Notes: generated by a model from the letters alone, not told the origin. 64,000 nucleotides of DNA from Phycomyces blakesleeanus NRRL 1555(-) (GCF_001638985.1 NW_017265135.1:2099223-2163222), one strand, 5' to 3'; counted from the first letter of the stretch, positions 1 through 11,724 are shown. A program made the numbers and translations.

Positions 1-727
1 CAGCGATTTATTCTTTATGGGGCTGTCGAAGGCGGTCCTAATGTGGATGACAGCTGGCACGACGATCGGACAAACTATGAGTACTCGGAAGTCACCCAGG
101 ATTACAATGCAGCCTGGACAGGTAAAGAATCGTGATTTAATAGCCATGCTTTTGGTTACTACCTTTTTTTTTCTTTCTTTCTATTTCTAATATAATACTA
201 ATTTATATATATATATATGTTCCTTTATTCTGGTTTGGTTTGATCTGTTAATATTATACTTAGGCGCCATCGCTGGTTTGATTGATTACTATGGAGCCGA
301 CAAGTTCGAGCCTTATACTGATTGTGATCTTGATCTGGGATGGTCTCATCCAAATGCTTCCGATCCCCCTGCATGGCCAGATGATGATTGTTACCACACC
401 TGTAATACGGGATGCCCACGCGGAGAGATGAAATCTTCGTACTCGTGGCGCTTATTGATGGAACCAGAAACAATCAAAGGCAATATGGACACACTTTATC
501 CCGGTGAAGGCGATGTTCGTGCCGCGACTTTTGAAGGAAGCAAGGTCGATGACCATCCAACTCACATGGCTAATGCTCCTCCTGATGTCAATCGGCCAGG
601 TAATAGCAGTCGAGGAAAACATGGAATAAATACCCAAAGCTCAGTAGCCTCGACCTCGTTTGTTCGAAACATGTCTATCGCAAGTGCTGGCTTGCTTGCC
701 TTGACCACCGCCTTTTTGTTCTTTTAA
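1..727 (+). CDS. Glycoside hydrolase family 9 endoglucanase, C-terminal part (5'-partial)
   Basis: The gene enters from the left edge. Exons are 1..121 and 264..727, with a GT..AG intron at 122-263. The first exon reads QRFILYGAVEGGPNVDDSWH and then DDRTNYEYSEVTQDYNAAWT. This is the conserved end of GH9 catalytic domains (GGPN..D...DDR.NY...EV..DYNA), and the Glu of SEVTQDYNA is the family's proton donor. GH9 enzymes hydrolyse internal beta-1,4-glucosidic bonds of cellulose or related glucans by inversion. After the domain come about 100 residues rich in Ser, Asn and Pro, then a hydrophobic C-terminus (IASAGLLALTTAFLFF) with no charged tail, which suggests a GPI-anchor signal and hence a cell-surface enzyme. 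The nucleophile-side Asp region and the start lie outside the window. Family certain; exact substrate and anchoring inferred. Confidence 0.9.
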
Positions 728-1210
728 AAATTCCCATATATTAAAAATTGATATTTTTATTTTATTTTTCTTTTATATAAAAAGTATATATCTATGCATG
801 TATGTATGCAAGTTAAAGAAGTTTGTCTGTTAAAATACAAAAAAAAATCAAGCATAATAAAAAAACACACACGCACAATCATATAGCAGAACGATAGCTT
901 TATATAAAATATTTGATTCTTCTAGACTTGGTTTAAATTATACATATTTAAGCACACAAATGTGTATTTGTGTATGTGCTTTGTTTTTTTTTTCTTTCTT
1001 TCTTTGGAGGGGTCTGATTATATTTAACCAGAATAATCACTTGGTCGTATTTAATATTCATTATTACACTGTTAAATATTTGTAATGATTATAGTAATGT
1101 ATCAGAACTAAAGCCGCATTGATAGATGAGGATTAAATAGGTTATTTTAGGTCGTGCACGTAAACACCAAAAAAAAAATACTATTCACTAGGAATCACAT
1201 AAACGCAACT
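728..1210. other. Convergent 3' intergenic region
   Basis: Tail-to-tail spacer between the GH9 gene and the RNF10-like gene. It is AT-rich with T and A homopolymers and no credible ORF. It presumably holds both 3' UTRs and polyadenylation sites; AATAAA-like strings are present, but none can be assigned. Confidence 0.6.
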
Positions 1211-3267
1211 TTATTTCTTTCCGCGCTTCTTCTTTGACTTGACAGTAACTTTAATATGCTCTGACCACTCATTAGACGCCTGTTCTTCTTCTTGTGCCAC
1301 AGCATTGGTTCCCCAGACTGTCTTTGGCCCACGAGAAGACTCTTGCGCAGATTGGGCAATTGCTTGAGCCAGCATAGCTTCATTCTCTTCCACTGACATG
1401 GGCTGGTTGATTTTAAAGAAGGGATCATTGTCAATCAGCTGTTGGTTTTCTTGGCGTGAAGATTGGGCCTGCTTCTTTTGTTTGGCCTCGGCAATTTTCA
1501 AATCTTTCTCTTCCCGTCTGACTCTGTCCTTTCGCTTTTTCGCTCTCGTGGTAAGTTCATCTAAAGAGAATGTATATATATATTAGCAGATGTTATAGCC
1601 ATTATAACAAATATATATAACAATTGTCAATAAGTAAATTACTTACGCTCAAATGCATCTAAACTTTCTTTTGGGACAAGTCGTTTGAGATCAACTTCCA
1701 AAAATGTCACATCACACCCTAGTGGAAGATGGGACAAGTGCTTACACCTTTTTCTCAAATCCTCTGTCATAGTGGTTTCTTCTATTCCTGTGGCCACAAC
1801 CTCAATATGTTTTGGAAAGTGTTCATATTCTCTGTACGAATGTTTGAGCACTCTAACGTCTAGTGGATGTAGATACACGTGCTGTCCATCATCAGCCTGG
1901 AAAAAGTAGTAGTCGGTCAACGATGAAGTCGAGACGCCCTTGTCCTTTGCCTGCCGGTATTGCCCATTATTATTATTATTATTATTATAATTATTATAAT
2001 TATTATTATCACTACTATAGCTATTATTGTTCCACACCAAGGCTGAAGTTTGCTCAAGTAAGCGAACGCCATTCGTACCATACGCTCGTGCCTCTCTTTG
2101 TCTTGCCACAACTTCCTCAATCGCCTCCTCGATGTATTTGACATCGTCCCCCCAGCCGATCGTATCTTGTTTTGCGACTTCTAACTCATGTTTGTCTTGC
2201 TCGTACATCGCAAGCAAATAGTCTGGACTGGCGAGAATCAGGCGAGAAAATGCAAGTGCTTGAGGAGTAGTGTCCCAAGGCAGAACAGTGGCCTGACGCT
2301 GAAGGGATTCGCTAATAGGCCATGTGTCAGAAACAGGCAGGGCCAAAGGAGAGGGACCTGGGCGCAGAAGAAGGCTCAATTGGACTGTGTCTCCTTGTTG
2401 GATGCCTGAAATTGTTTTAGACAAGACTGCTCGAGGGATTAATGATTTGACATTCTTCAAGTCTTTGAGATACATGGCGTCCCAACAAATCGGACATTTG
2501 TGCCATTGCTTGCGAGTATTTTCACGCGATGCAAAATAATGCAACACGCACGGAAGGCAAAAAACATGACCACACTTTGTGATTCTTGCGGCTGTTACCG
2601 GAGATGAGAGGCATATTGGGCATGAAGGAGTTGTATCTGTGATTACCTATGTGGGGTGGGGGGGAAGGTGGTTAATAATTATAATTAGTATTATTATTAT
2701 TATTATTATCAACTTGAGTCAACAAATACAATACCACTTGTTCGATCGATTGCCAGTCTAATATCATATCCGGATCTGCCAAATATATCTGATAATCTGA
2801 TGAAGCCTTTACAACAAACCTGAAGCTACATTACAGAAAATATTTGCGTTTACACAGTATAATAATTATTATTATTTAAAAAAAAGTCAATTAGGCGTGT
2901 AAGTTCCAGGATTATGCTTTTCTTTCATTCATTCATTCATTCATTCATTCTTACTTTGCATTTACAAATTTTTCCTTGTTGAATGGTTGGTATGTTGTTT
3001 TTTGGCGACGTGGACTTGGCGAACTTGGCGTCTGTCGCTCCGGGAATGAAAAACCAAGTAGATGGTTCAACGAAACTTTCCCTTTTTTCTCTTTCGAGCC
3101 CTGAGGACATATAAAGAAGTATAAAAAAAATACAATTATATTTATAAGAAAATATTGACACACTTATACATCCACACGTAAACAAACAAACGCAAACGCA
3201 AACACAGACACAGACACAATCACAGCCATAACCATAACCATAGCCACAAGTACAAGCACAAGTACAT

Positions 3268-3322
<55 letters not shown>

Positions 3323-3855
3323 CAATATAATATAACAAGATCGTAATTATAATTATAATTATGATAGATAAATAGATAGATAGATATATGCACGCGCTGT
3401 GGTATATAATAATATTTCTTTTTCTCTTTTAATAATCTTTTTAAAGAAGAGTGAAATTGCTCTCTCCCTTTTCTATATGTATATTGCTTTTCACTATGAT
3501 TACTAAGATCTATGTTACTATTATTTACCGAAAGATCGACAGCTTCAAGGTCCTGAGTTACATTCTCTATGATGTGACTGGATCGTGGTTCATGTTGAGC
3601 TCTTTGTAAAGGACGGGGATTTCGAGTCTTTTGAGCTGAATCTCGATATATCAGTTACAGGGGGGTTTTTTTAATAATAATATTAGTCTTATTTCCAAAT
3701 CCATGAAAAAAAAAGGAAAAAAAAAACTGTAATGTTAATGATAATGGCTTACCTGGACGGCGCGGTTTTTTGACATTTGAAGTCGATTGTGTTGGAGGTG
3801 AAGGTTGAGGCCTCGCTGAACCTCCCGGTACAAATACATTAGCATTAACATTCAT
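1211..3855 (-). CDS. RNF10/Mag2-type RING finger E3 ubiquitin ligase
   Basis: Six exons on the minus strand: 3753..3855, 3641..3529, 3100..2955, 2825..2735, 2646..1647 and 1560..1211. They sum to 1803 nt (600 aa) with consistent phases. The N-terminal third carries the family signature SLNHLLGFSF ... YQPFNKEKFVNANFRFVV, followed by the YLADPDMILDWQSIEQV segment. A C3HC4 RING (CPICLSSPVTAARITKCGHV, then FC..C, ending KCPIC) sits at about residues 160-200 and runs into the conserved DLKNVKSL. A low-complexity run of Asn and Tyr (about 22 residues, near + strand 1965-2020) follows later, and the C-terminus is very basic (VKSKKKRGKK). Human RNF10 monoubiquitylates 40S proteins uS3 and uS5 on stalled initiating ribosomes, and yeast Mag2 acts in 18S decay. 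That role is assumed here by homology. The start ATG at 3855 opens a frame that splices cleanly. Confidence 0.92.
1960..2024 (-). repeat. In-frame trinucleotide tract coding poly-Asn/Tyr
   Basis: Imperfect ATT/ATA trinucleotide array inside the last large exon of the RNF10-like gene. Read on the minus strand it encodes Asn runs broken by Tyr. It is a coding microsatellite and probably length-variable. Confidence 0.85.
3230..3330. repeat. Compound microsatellite in an intron
   Basis: Adjacent (AC)n, (AT)n and (AG)n tracts at about 3266-3320, preceded by degenerate CATAAC-type units. They lie in the 428-nt intron 2 of the RNF10-like gene. Confidence 0.85.
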
Positions 3856-4995
3856 GATGTATAAATAGGAATATATATATATATATATGTGTGTGTGTGT
3901 ATGTGTTTAGGTGTAGTGTAAGAGTATAGTGTATGTAGTATACAATTATAAAAAGGTATTTGTAATAGTTAATAAAGAGAAGAGAAGGGGAATAGGAGGA
4001 ATGAAAAACTGCGGCAGATAAAATAAAATAAATAAAAAGTGTACAATGTTAATTTAGATGAATATTTAACAGATGATTTGATTCTAAGGTTCGTTAATGG
4101 GGTTGAAGGAATCTATTCTACAAAGCCTTGATTTTTTTTTTAAATTTTAATAATAAAAATAAAAAGTAAAAATAAAACAATGAGATAAAGGCTGTGTTTA
4201 ACTGTGTTCTTCAACTCAACAACTCGGTTGTCAGTGACAGCACACAACTCCAAAAAAGAAAACCAAAGTGTTTTTTCTTAATTTATTGAGATAAATTTGA
4301 ATTTATTGGTTTTTACGCCAATCATATTTGATTTTAGAAATGCTCTTTTTATTTATTTATTTTCAATTTTAATTTTATAGAAATAATGAGGGTATTCAAG
4401 TAAAGAATATTTTAATTTCATTTTTTTTTTTCATTGGTGAGATTATTTGTGACCTAATGCATATATAGAATCATTTGCCCATACATGTCGGCTTTGGTAA
4501 AAACTAATATTTATATAAAAATCAACTATTTGGTAGAGAAATCAGCAGCCAATTCTATGTATATAATTAACATAATCGTGACACTGGCTGGAGAACCGGA
4601 CAAACAAGGATTTCTTTCATCAAGGCACTGAGAGGGTTTATATCTCTTGTGTGACTTGCTTCCCATTCAGCAATGTAATGTGGTATATTAAGGTAAGGAA
4701 GAATAAGAAGAAAAGCCTTGATTAAATATTCCTATATATCTATTTAAGCTTTTTTGTATAGATAAATAAGTACAGAGCCGCCGACCTGAGTGGTATTGAG
4801 GGTACGGTAAAGAATATTTAGGCTTAAGGCCGCGTTCCTACTCTTGTAAAAAAAACAACGCGTAAAGTGGATCACTACAGAAAATAGAACTCCGATAGGA
4901 TCTCCCCTTCTTCGGAGAGGAGGGGAGGGAGGTGGTGCCTATTTCCAGAGGTGGAGCGGGCTATTATAGATCCTTCCTTTTAGCGCTTCCTCACC
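3856..4995. other. Divergent intergenic/promoter region of RNF10-like and RPS15 genes
   Basis: About 1.1 kb between two divergently read starts. It is AT-rich with TA/TG dinucleotide repeats next to the RNF10 side. A GC-richer, purine-rich block lies at about 4900-4935, and a pyrimidine-rich stretch (TCCTTCCTTTTAGCGCTTCC) lies immediately before the RPS15 ATG, as is common near ribosomal protein gene transcription starts. I see no ORF that can be supported. Confidence 0.55.
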
Positions 4996-5827
4996 ATGGT
5001 AAGTGTAGATGCAAGAATGTGTCTCTATGTGTACACACACACACGCATATATACAAAATTGCAAATAATGCATATACGACGGATGGATCAACGGATGGAT
5101 CAACAGATGAATCAACGGATGGATATGTTGGATATATGGATTTGATACACCAACCAAGAAAATCACTGTGGAGCATTCTACAAGCCAAACCACAAACAAA
5201 AAACAAAAACAAAAAACAAAAACAATAGCCACCACTGTAACTACAGCCATAACCACAACATTGATATCAGCAGCAACGAACCTACTACAAACATGTCGAC
5301 ACAACTATGAATGAAATTATATACGCACACACCTGTTAGCATTACAGTTTCATTATCTGACCACTATATTTTTTTTATCAATTTAGGCTGATCAAGAGCA
5401 GACTAACCTCAGAAAGAGAACTTTCCGCAAGTTCACCTACCGTGGTATTGACCTCGAGCAGCTCTTGGACTTGTCCTCTGAGCAGTTCATGGCTCTCGTC
5501 CACTCCCGTGCCCGCAGAAGATTCCAGCGCGGTCTTAAGCGCAAGCACATGGGTCTCATCAAGAAGCTTCGTAACGCCAAGAAGGAGGCTACCCCCGGTG
5601 AGAAGCCCGCTACCGTCAAGACCCACCTCCGTGACATGATCATCGTCCCCGAGATGATCGGTTCCGTCGTCGGTGTCTACAACGGCAAGACCTTCAACCA
5701 GGTCGAGATCAAGCCTGAGATGACTGCTCACTACCTCGCTGAGTTCTCCATCTCTTACAAGCCCGTTAAGCACGGTCGTCCCGGTATTGGTGCCACTCAC
5801 TCTTCCAGATTCGTTCCCCTCAAGTAA
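4996..5827 (+). CDS. RPS15: 40S ribosomal protein uS19 (RPS15)
   Basis: Exon 1 is the ATG alone (4996-4998). The intron is 4999-5386 (GTAAGT..TTTAG) and exon 2 runs 5387..5827, giving 147 aa beginning [20 protein letters not shown]. Diagnostic uS19 stretches follow: [50 protein letters not shown] and the C-terminal [17 protein letters not shown]. uS19 sits on the head of the small subunit; its C-terminal tail reaches the decoding site, and it is needed for pre-40S export. Codon choice is strongly biased to C-ending codons (CTC, GCC, AAG, GTC), unlike neighbouring genes, as expected for very high expression. An intron directly after the initiator codon is common in fungal ribosomal protein genes and often has a regulatory role. 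No doubt about identity. Confidence 0.98.
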
Positions 5828-6169
5828 AAAAAAATACTTGGGATTCTTGTTTGGCTTTGTGTGCTTATGCAACCAGCTTTTCCTTTTTTTTAAAACTCTT
5901 TTGTAATCTTCTCTTATTTGTTTGAGGATGTACCTTGAGTAATAAAATTTAAAAAGACAAAAAAACGAAAAGAGTAATGATGATATATTAAAATGTTTGG
6001 TTTTGGTGGGGAAATCTGATGTAATATATTTATTCATACATTTGGATAAGTAAGCACTATGGAAAACGAAAACAAAAATGAATAGAAGTTTTTCTATCTC
6101 TCTTTCTCTCTTCGTAATAGTATTAGTAGTAGTAGTAATAGATGCTTGGATAATAAGGAAGCTCTATCC
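5828..6169. other. Convergent 3' spacer RPS15 / S28 peptidase
   Basis: About 340 bp tail-to-tail spacer holding the 3' UTRs. An AATAAA is seen at about 5940 on the + strand, about 115 bp after the RPS15 stop and suitable as its poly(A) signal. No ORF. Confidence 0.5.
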
Positions 6170-8033
6170 TTAGTCTTGACGTATCATTCTAAAAGATTCC
6201 TTCTCTTTGTCTTCTTCCAACCATTGGTTCAATACATCATAAAGAGCATCTTGGGTATCTTTGATCGACTGATCGACTGTCTCCGATACATGGAAATCCT
6301 AGTAATAGAATAATAATAAAAGTTTTGTTGTATGAATTACTTGAATAATCAAACTTTGGATAACTATATACTGTCTTACCCAGTGGTGGACAGCCTGAGG
6401 AAGGACTGAGAAGTATGCATCGTCCTGCCATGTTGATCTGTTGGGAGCATCATCACTCTGGACACTCAATGTGCGCCAGGGATCCCATTCACCATCGATC
6501 CAGAAAGTGCGTGATAAGCGGATATTCCAGCCTTCGTACTCCTCATTAATTTGACGCCAGATAGGGGTTGGAGGTACTTGATGTTCACCAAACATCAAAG
6601 GACACTGGTGCTGATACCAGCTTGTTGACAAATGACGCGAAACAATACTTGACTCCCACAATGGAGCTGCAGTCTGCCAGTAAGCATATTCTGTGCAGAC
6701 CTGCCACATCCAAGGACGTGCCTCTGATTTGAGATCAGTGTACATTATGGATCGAGGGTCATGGGTGTCAAGGCATTCATTTACAGAAAGTCCATCGCAA
6801 GCTAGGTCAATGATAGCCTTAATGTAGGCACCATACACTGCAAGATGGTCCTTTGGCTCAGTCAATTCAAATAATTCGCAGAATTCGCCAAAAGGATTAA
6901 TATCAGGTTGCATTGCCTGCCACAAGCCAAGAGGGAAAGTGAGAACTAAACAAAAGAACAAGAAAAAAAAAGAAATAGATTTTTGAAATTATAGTGTTAT
7001 TTACACTGTATGTACTTTCGCAAAATAATAGTACAAACTTGGTCTTACCTTCAGCAAAGTCATCGTCATGTTCGAGGTCCTCCAGACCAAACAAGGCTTT
7101 GATTCTGCGCCTAGGTCCAGGGAAAGGGCTCAACAAAGCCAAGTCAACATGACGCACAACAGAACGAATGGCATGCGTGCAGTTGGGAGGAGCATAGCGT
7201 TGAACTGCATTAAAATATTCATAAAAGTTGTAGCTCATCTGGACAGGTGCTGATGATGGCACAGCTGCAAATACAAGCTCTGGATACTTGAGACGCATCC
7301 AGGCTGCCAAGTTTCCACTGTAGCTACCCCCGTAGACAATCCATTTTGTATTAGGATCAAGGTCGATCGAGGAGAATTTAAGATGCTTGATCATAGAAGC
7401 CATATCTTCAAGAGCCTGAGCTGTTGTCAGGGTTCGGAGGTTTTTGACTGAGTAATCCTGTAATCCAATAGTGTTAAACACAGATAACTTGATCATATAT
7501 CAAATAAACTTACAAGTCCTGGTTGGGATTCTCCGTAGCTTCGGTGTTCCATTACAACGACAATTCCGTGTAATCGACGGGCAAGAGTAGCCATCGAAGA
7601 ATTGCTAACATAAATTGCACGCTCATCGGCAGGGGCCTCACCAGCATTATATACTTTATATATATATCTATTTAGTCAGAACAGATATCTTCTTGTATAT
7701 ATACATATATACATATGGGCGTGTAGAAAATCCTTACAAATTACTGGTCCTCCTGGCTCATACCAATCGGTATTTGTCCAATATCGATGCTTGAATGTTT
7801 TGGATTCAAAATCAAAATGATCAATAGGTTGGTCAAAGTAAAATGGACCCCAGCGTTCTTCGATAGGTTCACTCTTGACAGTCAAACTCTGAATACGTCT
7901 TTATTTGTTTTGACATTTTGATTGGTATCAGGTACGTAATAATACTTTTTAACGTGTATATGTGTGCGTATGCTCGTATATCCAATACCTGTGAAGTCTT
8001 TGTGAAGGAGACCAGAATGCTTGAGTGGTGCAT
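6170..8033 (-). CDS. Serine carboxypeptidase, peptidase family S28 (PRCP/thymus-specific protease type)
   Basis: Exons on the minus strand: 8033..7989, 7888..7738, 7653..7514, 7457..7049, 6945..6380 and 6298..6170, totalling 1440 nt (479 aa) with consistent phases. Family marks in order: WGPFYFDQPIDHFDFESKTF, GGPVILYNAGEAPADERA, VVVMEHRSYGESQPG, the nucleophile elbow IVYGGSYSGNLAAWMRLKYP, then WIDGEWDPWRTLS (Asp region) and AVHHWDFHVSE (His). The Ser-Asp-His triad is therefore complete. S28 enzymes release residues after proline or cleave short peptides and are usually secreted or vacuolar. The first in-frame ATG (8033) gives only a weak leader. Upstream in the same frame is a very hydrophobic stretch (FFLFLLLFFF) lacking an ATG, so a further 5' exon carrying the true signal peptide is likely. 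The N-terminus should be treated as provisional. Confidence 0.9.
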
Positions 8034-8645
8034 ATAAATAAGCACCACACAAAACCCAAGACACTTCTTGTGTGCATCAAAGAAGAACAAAAGGAGGAAG
8101 AGGAAGAAACTGCGAAATAAAGTAAAACTTTTTATATATATGACTTTTATTGAACAATTGGATTTTTTTTAAGGGAAAAAAAGTTATGAAAGGACAAGGA
8201 ATTTCCTAAACAGGCAGCTATGATTCGTGTACTCAAAAACAACTAAAAAGAGCGCCAATATTTTTTAAATAAAAAGAAATAGAGTTTTATAGACACCTGT
8301 ATATTGGTAACATGTCTATACTCATAGACTGATAAGCCTCCTTTTTCTTTAGTGTTCTTGAATAATTCTATATACTCTAGAATAATGGATATGTTTGTTA
8401 GTCTGGGCAAGAGCAGGATGTCCTTAAGTAAATAGTTCCACATAAGTATAAAGATAAAAAATAATGACAGTGTCCACTGGAACAAATAGGTTGCGGAAAA
8501 TACACGCGCACACCAACTCAGAAAACAAATTCTTCTTTGTTCTTTACTTTTTTTTTTGTGGAGTGATGCACAAATAAGAAGTCCTAAGAAGAAAGAGAAG
8601 TATATAATATAATCAAGTATCGAATGACAGCTGTAGGACCTCTTT

Positions 8646-8879
8646 ATGGAAACCGTATCAAAGAAACCAATTGGCATCAACAATATTCTCAATCCGAATA
8701 TCCCCGCTCTCGGTGGCATTGAATTCTTTGATACACACCCTTTGCCCAACATAACAACGTCTTTATCCCGGCAAGAGAAGCAAGTGAGACTATCTTTTAA
8801 TGTCAGATTCGTGATGTCATGTAGCTTATCAAAGAAGAAGTGTGAATGCTTGGTTTTAAGGCGTGTCCTTCAAACATAA
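8646..8879 (+). CDS. Small hypothetical ORF (77 aa), doubtful
   Basis: Not recognised. The frame begins METVSKKPIGINNILNPNIP and has a locally balanced composition in its first 45 codons, unlike the AT-driven noise around it. The second half is basic and Cys/Leu-rich. No flanking exons could be linked to it. The opposite strand is also open over the same stretch, which weakens the case. It could be an exon of an unresolved gene, a gene relic or chance. Confidence 0.2.
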   Translation: METVSKKPIGINNILNPNIPALGGIEFFDTHPLPNITTSLSRQEKQVRLSFNVRFVMSCSLSKKKCECLVLRRVLQT

Positions 8880-9221
8880 CAAGATTGCCACAGAAAGCAT
8901 AAAATTATTATAATTATAATTATTAATCTTACATATTGTATGTTAATACAATATAGTCTACATGGTTCTTAAAAAGAAAGATTAGCCGATTTAACGTAGC
9001 CTTCTATCCTTTATTTATTTATTTTTGAATATTATATTATGAAGGCCATATGACGCATACATTAAAGGGACAGGCAAAAGCAACCACTGACTCAATAATA
9101 TACATATTCTTGCATAAAATAAGCATATACTCATAATTTAGGCTTTAAAACGTTTATTTACTTCAAATCATATTTTCAACAGAAAAAAATGTACGATGAA
9201 CAGAAAAAGAAAGATGTAATA

Positions 9222-9522
9222 AGATGATGCTAAAGAGGAAGATGAGCAGGAGCAGAAGCACGAGAAGAGGTGTAAGAAACACTGTCTAGATCTCAAATAT
9301 CATGGCACCATGAATATAAATTTGACTGAGATTTGTCCCATCGTGATCTCAACCGTTGTAGAGATGAATTTATCCACTATTCAAGATATTATTAAATGCT
9401 ATAAAGATATTTCATATGTTATAAGCACGGAAATCTGTTATCTAGATTATTTGGAGTTTGTCTCGTATATTGCAGCTCATAGGGCGTCTTTTACAAAAAG
9501 GCATAAACAAAGACGGCTTTAA
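9222..9522 (+). CDS. Small hypothetical ORF, possibly a gene fragment
   Basis: Not recognised. The frame is open from just after a stop at 9219-9221 and starts with an acidic/basic segment (DDAKEEDEQEQKHEKRCKKH). It continues past the first ATG at 9310 (MNINLTEICPIVISTVVEMN) to a stop at 9520-9522, ending with a basic tail (FTKRHKQRRL). The composition looks protein-like, with mixed charged, Cys and Thr residues, yet no domain is visible and no splice partners are obvious. It may be the last exon of an unannotated gene or a decayed element. Confidence 0.25.
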
Positions 9523-10277
9523 TGGGCTAATAAATATGATAATTGAATATTTGACCAACAAATAAGTATCTCTTTGTTCTAATTAGTTCAGAGTTACATC
9601 GGAGAGTAACAATGGAGATACCCGAATGATTAAAAGAAGCTTGTAAACGATATCGAAAAGGGTATATATTTCCAATAATTAAATAATAAAAGAAGGGCAT
9701 TAAGGTGATCCGTAGCTGTTTCTATGCAGGGGGTTTCGAGCCTTTAGTTTTTCATAAACATTTCAGAAAAATAAAAGCAAGGATTAAATATTACAAGAGT
9801 ATGATGCTATCTGCCATATGGACTCCTATTCAAGGTGATCGAAAGAGGATAACGAAGTAACGGGATTTGAGTACTATGTCTGCTCAAATTTCATATCTCA
9901 ACGTAATTGAATATGTTTACTGAGATCTAAAGCCAAAGATTAGTAAAACCACGGTCAAAGCTAAAAATGATGATTCCTATAATACTAATATAACAAGTTT
10001 AGGAGACAGTATGTGTCAAACCTACTTAATGTTTTTTTTGGGTAAATACATTGCATTGACGGTAATACTTGTCATCAACCTTTTGAGGTGCTTTTAATAT
10101 TATTAGCTGCAGCAGTATTTGGAAAAGATCATTATAATTAAAGTATGAATGCTTTAATTATTCTTATTGATAAACAATAGTATATGAAATATATGTTATA
10201 ATTTATTGTATTAATTGTTTTATTTTTGGAGTGTGAAAAACTTTTGAGCGTGTGTATTATTAAGTGCACAAAAGATT

Positions 10278-11724
10278 TTATACAAAATGCCATTTGATAG
10301 AAACCTCGCCAAGACCAAATTCACCTAATGCTTCGAATGCTATATAAAATAATAGATAGTTAAGAATCAGTATGAGCATTATATATACACAGTTGCACAT
10401 TTAAAGAAAAAAAATACCTTTGGGACTAAGGTCCAAATCTCCTTTTTTACAAGTCTTGCAAACGTCTACCACCTTGACCCGAACCTTCTTTTCGTTTGGA
10501 CCCATAACTTCGATCTCTTTATTACATTCCTTCTTGTCGTTACCCATTTGCTCAACGTTGAGAGCTGCGACAAGATCAGTGTTCTTGTGCTTTTCGCCAC
10601 ACTCGCCTGCACGTGTCTCGAGATCAAAGAATGTGCCCAGTCCCATAAAGTCTGTACCATCGTGTGTGTTGTCCGCATCGGCCAGCAAGATCCGAGTAAA
10701 TCGTGAACGCCGTGTGCTTGCGTGTAGTGGAAGGGATTCTGGATCTACTGCAAGACGGGAGGCAGGGTAGCCAGGACTTTTGGCTGCTGCAGGAACTGCT
10801 GCTGCTGCTGCGGGAGCAACAGAACCAGCAATAGTAGAAGGCTTCTCGGGCCAAATTATAGCACCATTGTCGTCATAAGTTACAGGAGAACCATCAGAGT
10901 TTGTAGAAGGAGGTGCGGGGGGAGCAGCAGCAGCATTGGCGACCGGGGCAGCATTAACAGCTGGAGCAGCATTAGCAGCTGGAGCAACATTGGCAACTGG
11001 AGCAGTGGAAGACTGGGCATTACTGGGTGGAACAGCACCAGTGCCAGCGCCAGCGGTATTTCCTGCTGAATCTGGCAAAACAATACCGCCATCTGCGTTG
11101 TAAGTGATGGCGGGTTCGTCGGATTGAGTAGAAGATTGGGCAGCTGGAGGAGCGGCAGCTGAACCAGAGGGAGCCTGAGAACCATTAACAGAGTCGGAGA
11201 CAGTGGAGGAAGATCCAGCTGGAGAGCCACCGTTTGCATCAACAGCCATGTTCACAGCAACAGTGTTTGTAGAAGCTTCAGGAGGAGGAGCCTGAGCAAG
11301 ATTCTGAGGCTGACCTTGGGCTTGATTAGGAGGAGATTGAGGCTGAGGACCATTGTTAGCTGCATGACCTTGTATTCCAAAATGAAATGTGCATACACAT
11401 TTTTACTGGTCAGTAATAAGATCAATTGAAATGTTATGTATAAAAAAAACCTTGTTCATTTGGGTGAATCAATGATGTATCACCAGAAAATTCAGTAGTA
11501 GTAGAAGCTTCTTTCACGGGCTGGACTTCTGTAGAATATATAAGTAATCAATTCAATGGACCTAGTATGATGTTCTTACTTTGATTAGTATCCACATAAT
11601 GGCCTTTAACCTTGTGTGGATGATGATGGTAATAAAGGTCGTTGGGGAAATCTGGCTTATCTTTGTCCGCACTGACATTCTGTAGGATCAACAGAGCTGC
11701 AAAACACAAGCCAAGTACGCGCAT
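10278..11724 (-). CDS. Secreted double-psi beta-barrel (RlpA/expansin-like) protein with Pro/Ala-rich linker
   Basis: Four exons on the minus strand: 11724..11580, 11528..11451, 11368..10418 and 10339..10278, giving 411 aa. The N-terminus MRVLGLCFAALLILQNVSAD is a clear signal peptide. About 270 residues of low-complexity Pro/Ala/Asn/Ser/Thr sequence follow, including an (A/V)NAAP array. The C-terminal 110 residues form the folded part: SRFTRILLADADNTHDGTDF, AGECGEKHKNTDLVAALN, VKVVDVCKTCKKGDLDLSPK, AFEALGEFGLGEVSIKWHFV. The GxCGxxH..D...A.N and D.C..C..GDLDLS..AF..LG patterns are typical of fungal RlpA-like DPBB domains, related to expansins and barwins and to Ustilago Rsp3-like or Schizophyllum-type secreted proteins. 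Such proteins are placed at the cell wall, and catalysis is usually absent. The Cys pairs and the DLDLS acidic residue are kept. Function is inferred from the fold only. Confidence 0.85.

Larger units (their letters stand above)
8034..10277. other. Gene-poor AT-rich region with two unassigned small ORFs
   Basis: About 2.2 kb between the S28 peptidase and DPBB genes. Apart from the two small plus-strand ORFs listed separately, I see only AT-rich DNA with homopolymers and short direct repeats. The 8.0-8.2 kb end may hold the missing 5' exon of the S28 gene. Confidence 0.5.

Noticed and set aside
5378..6037. 219-codon minus-strand ORF over RPS15
   Set aside because: Antisense of the RPS15 exon with no family resemblance; caused by high codon bias.
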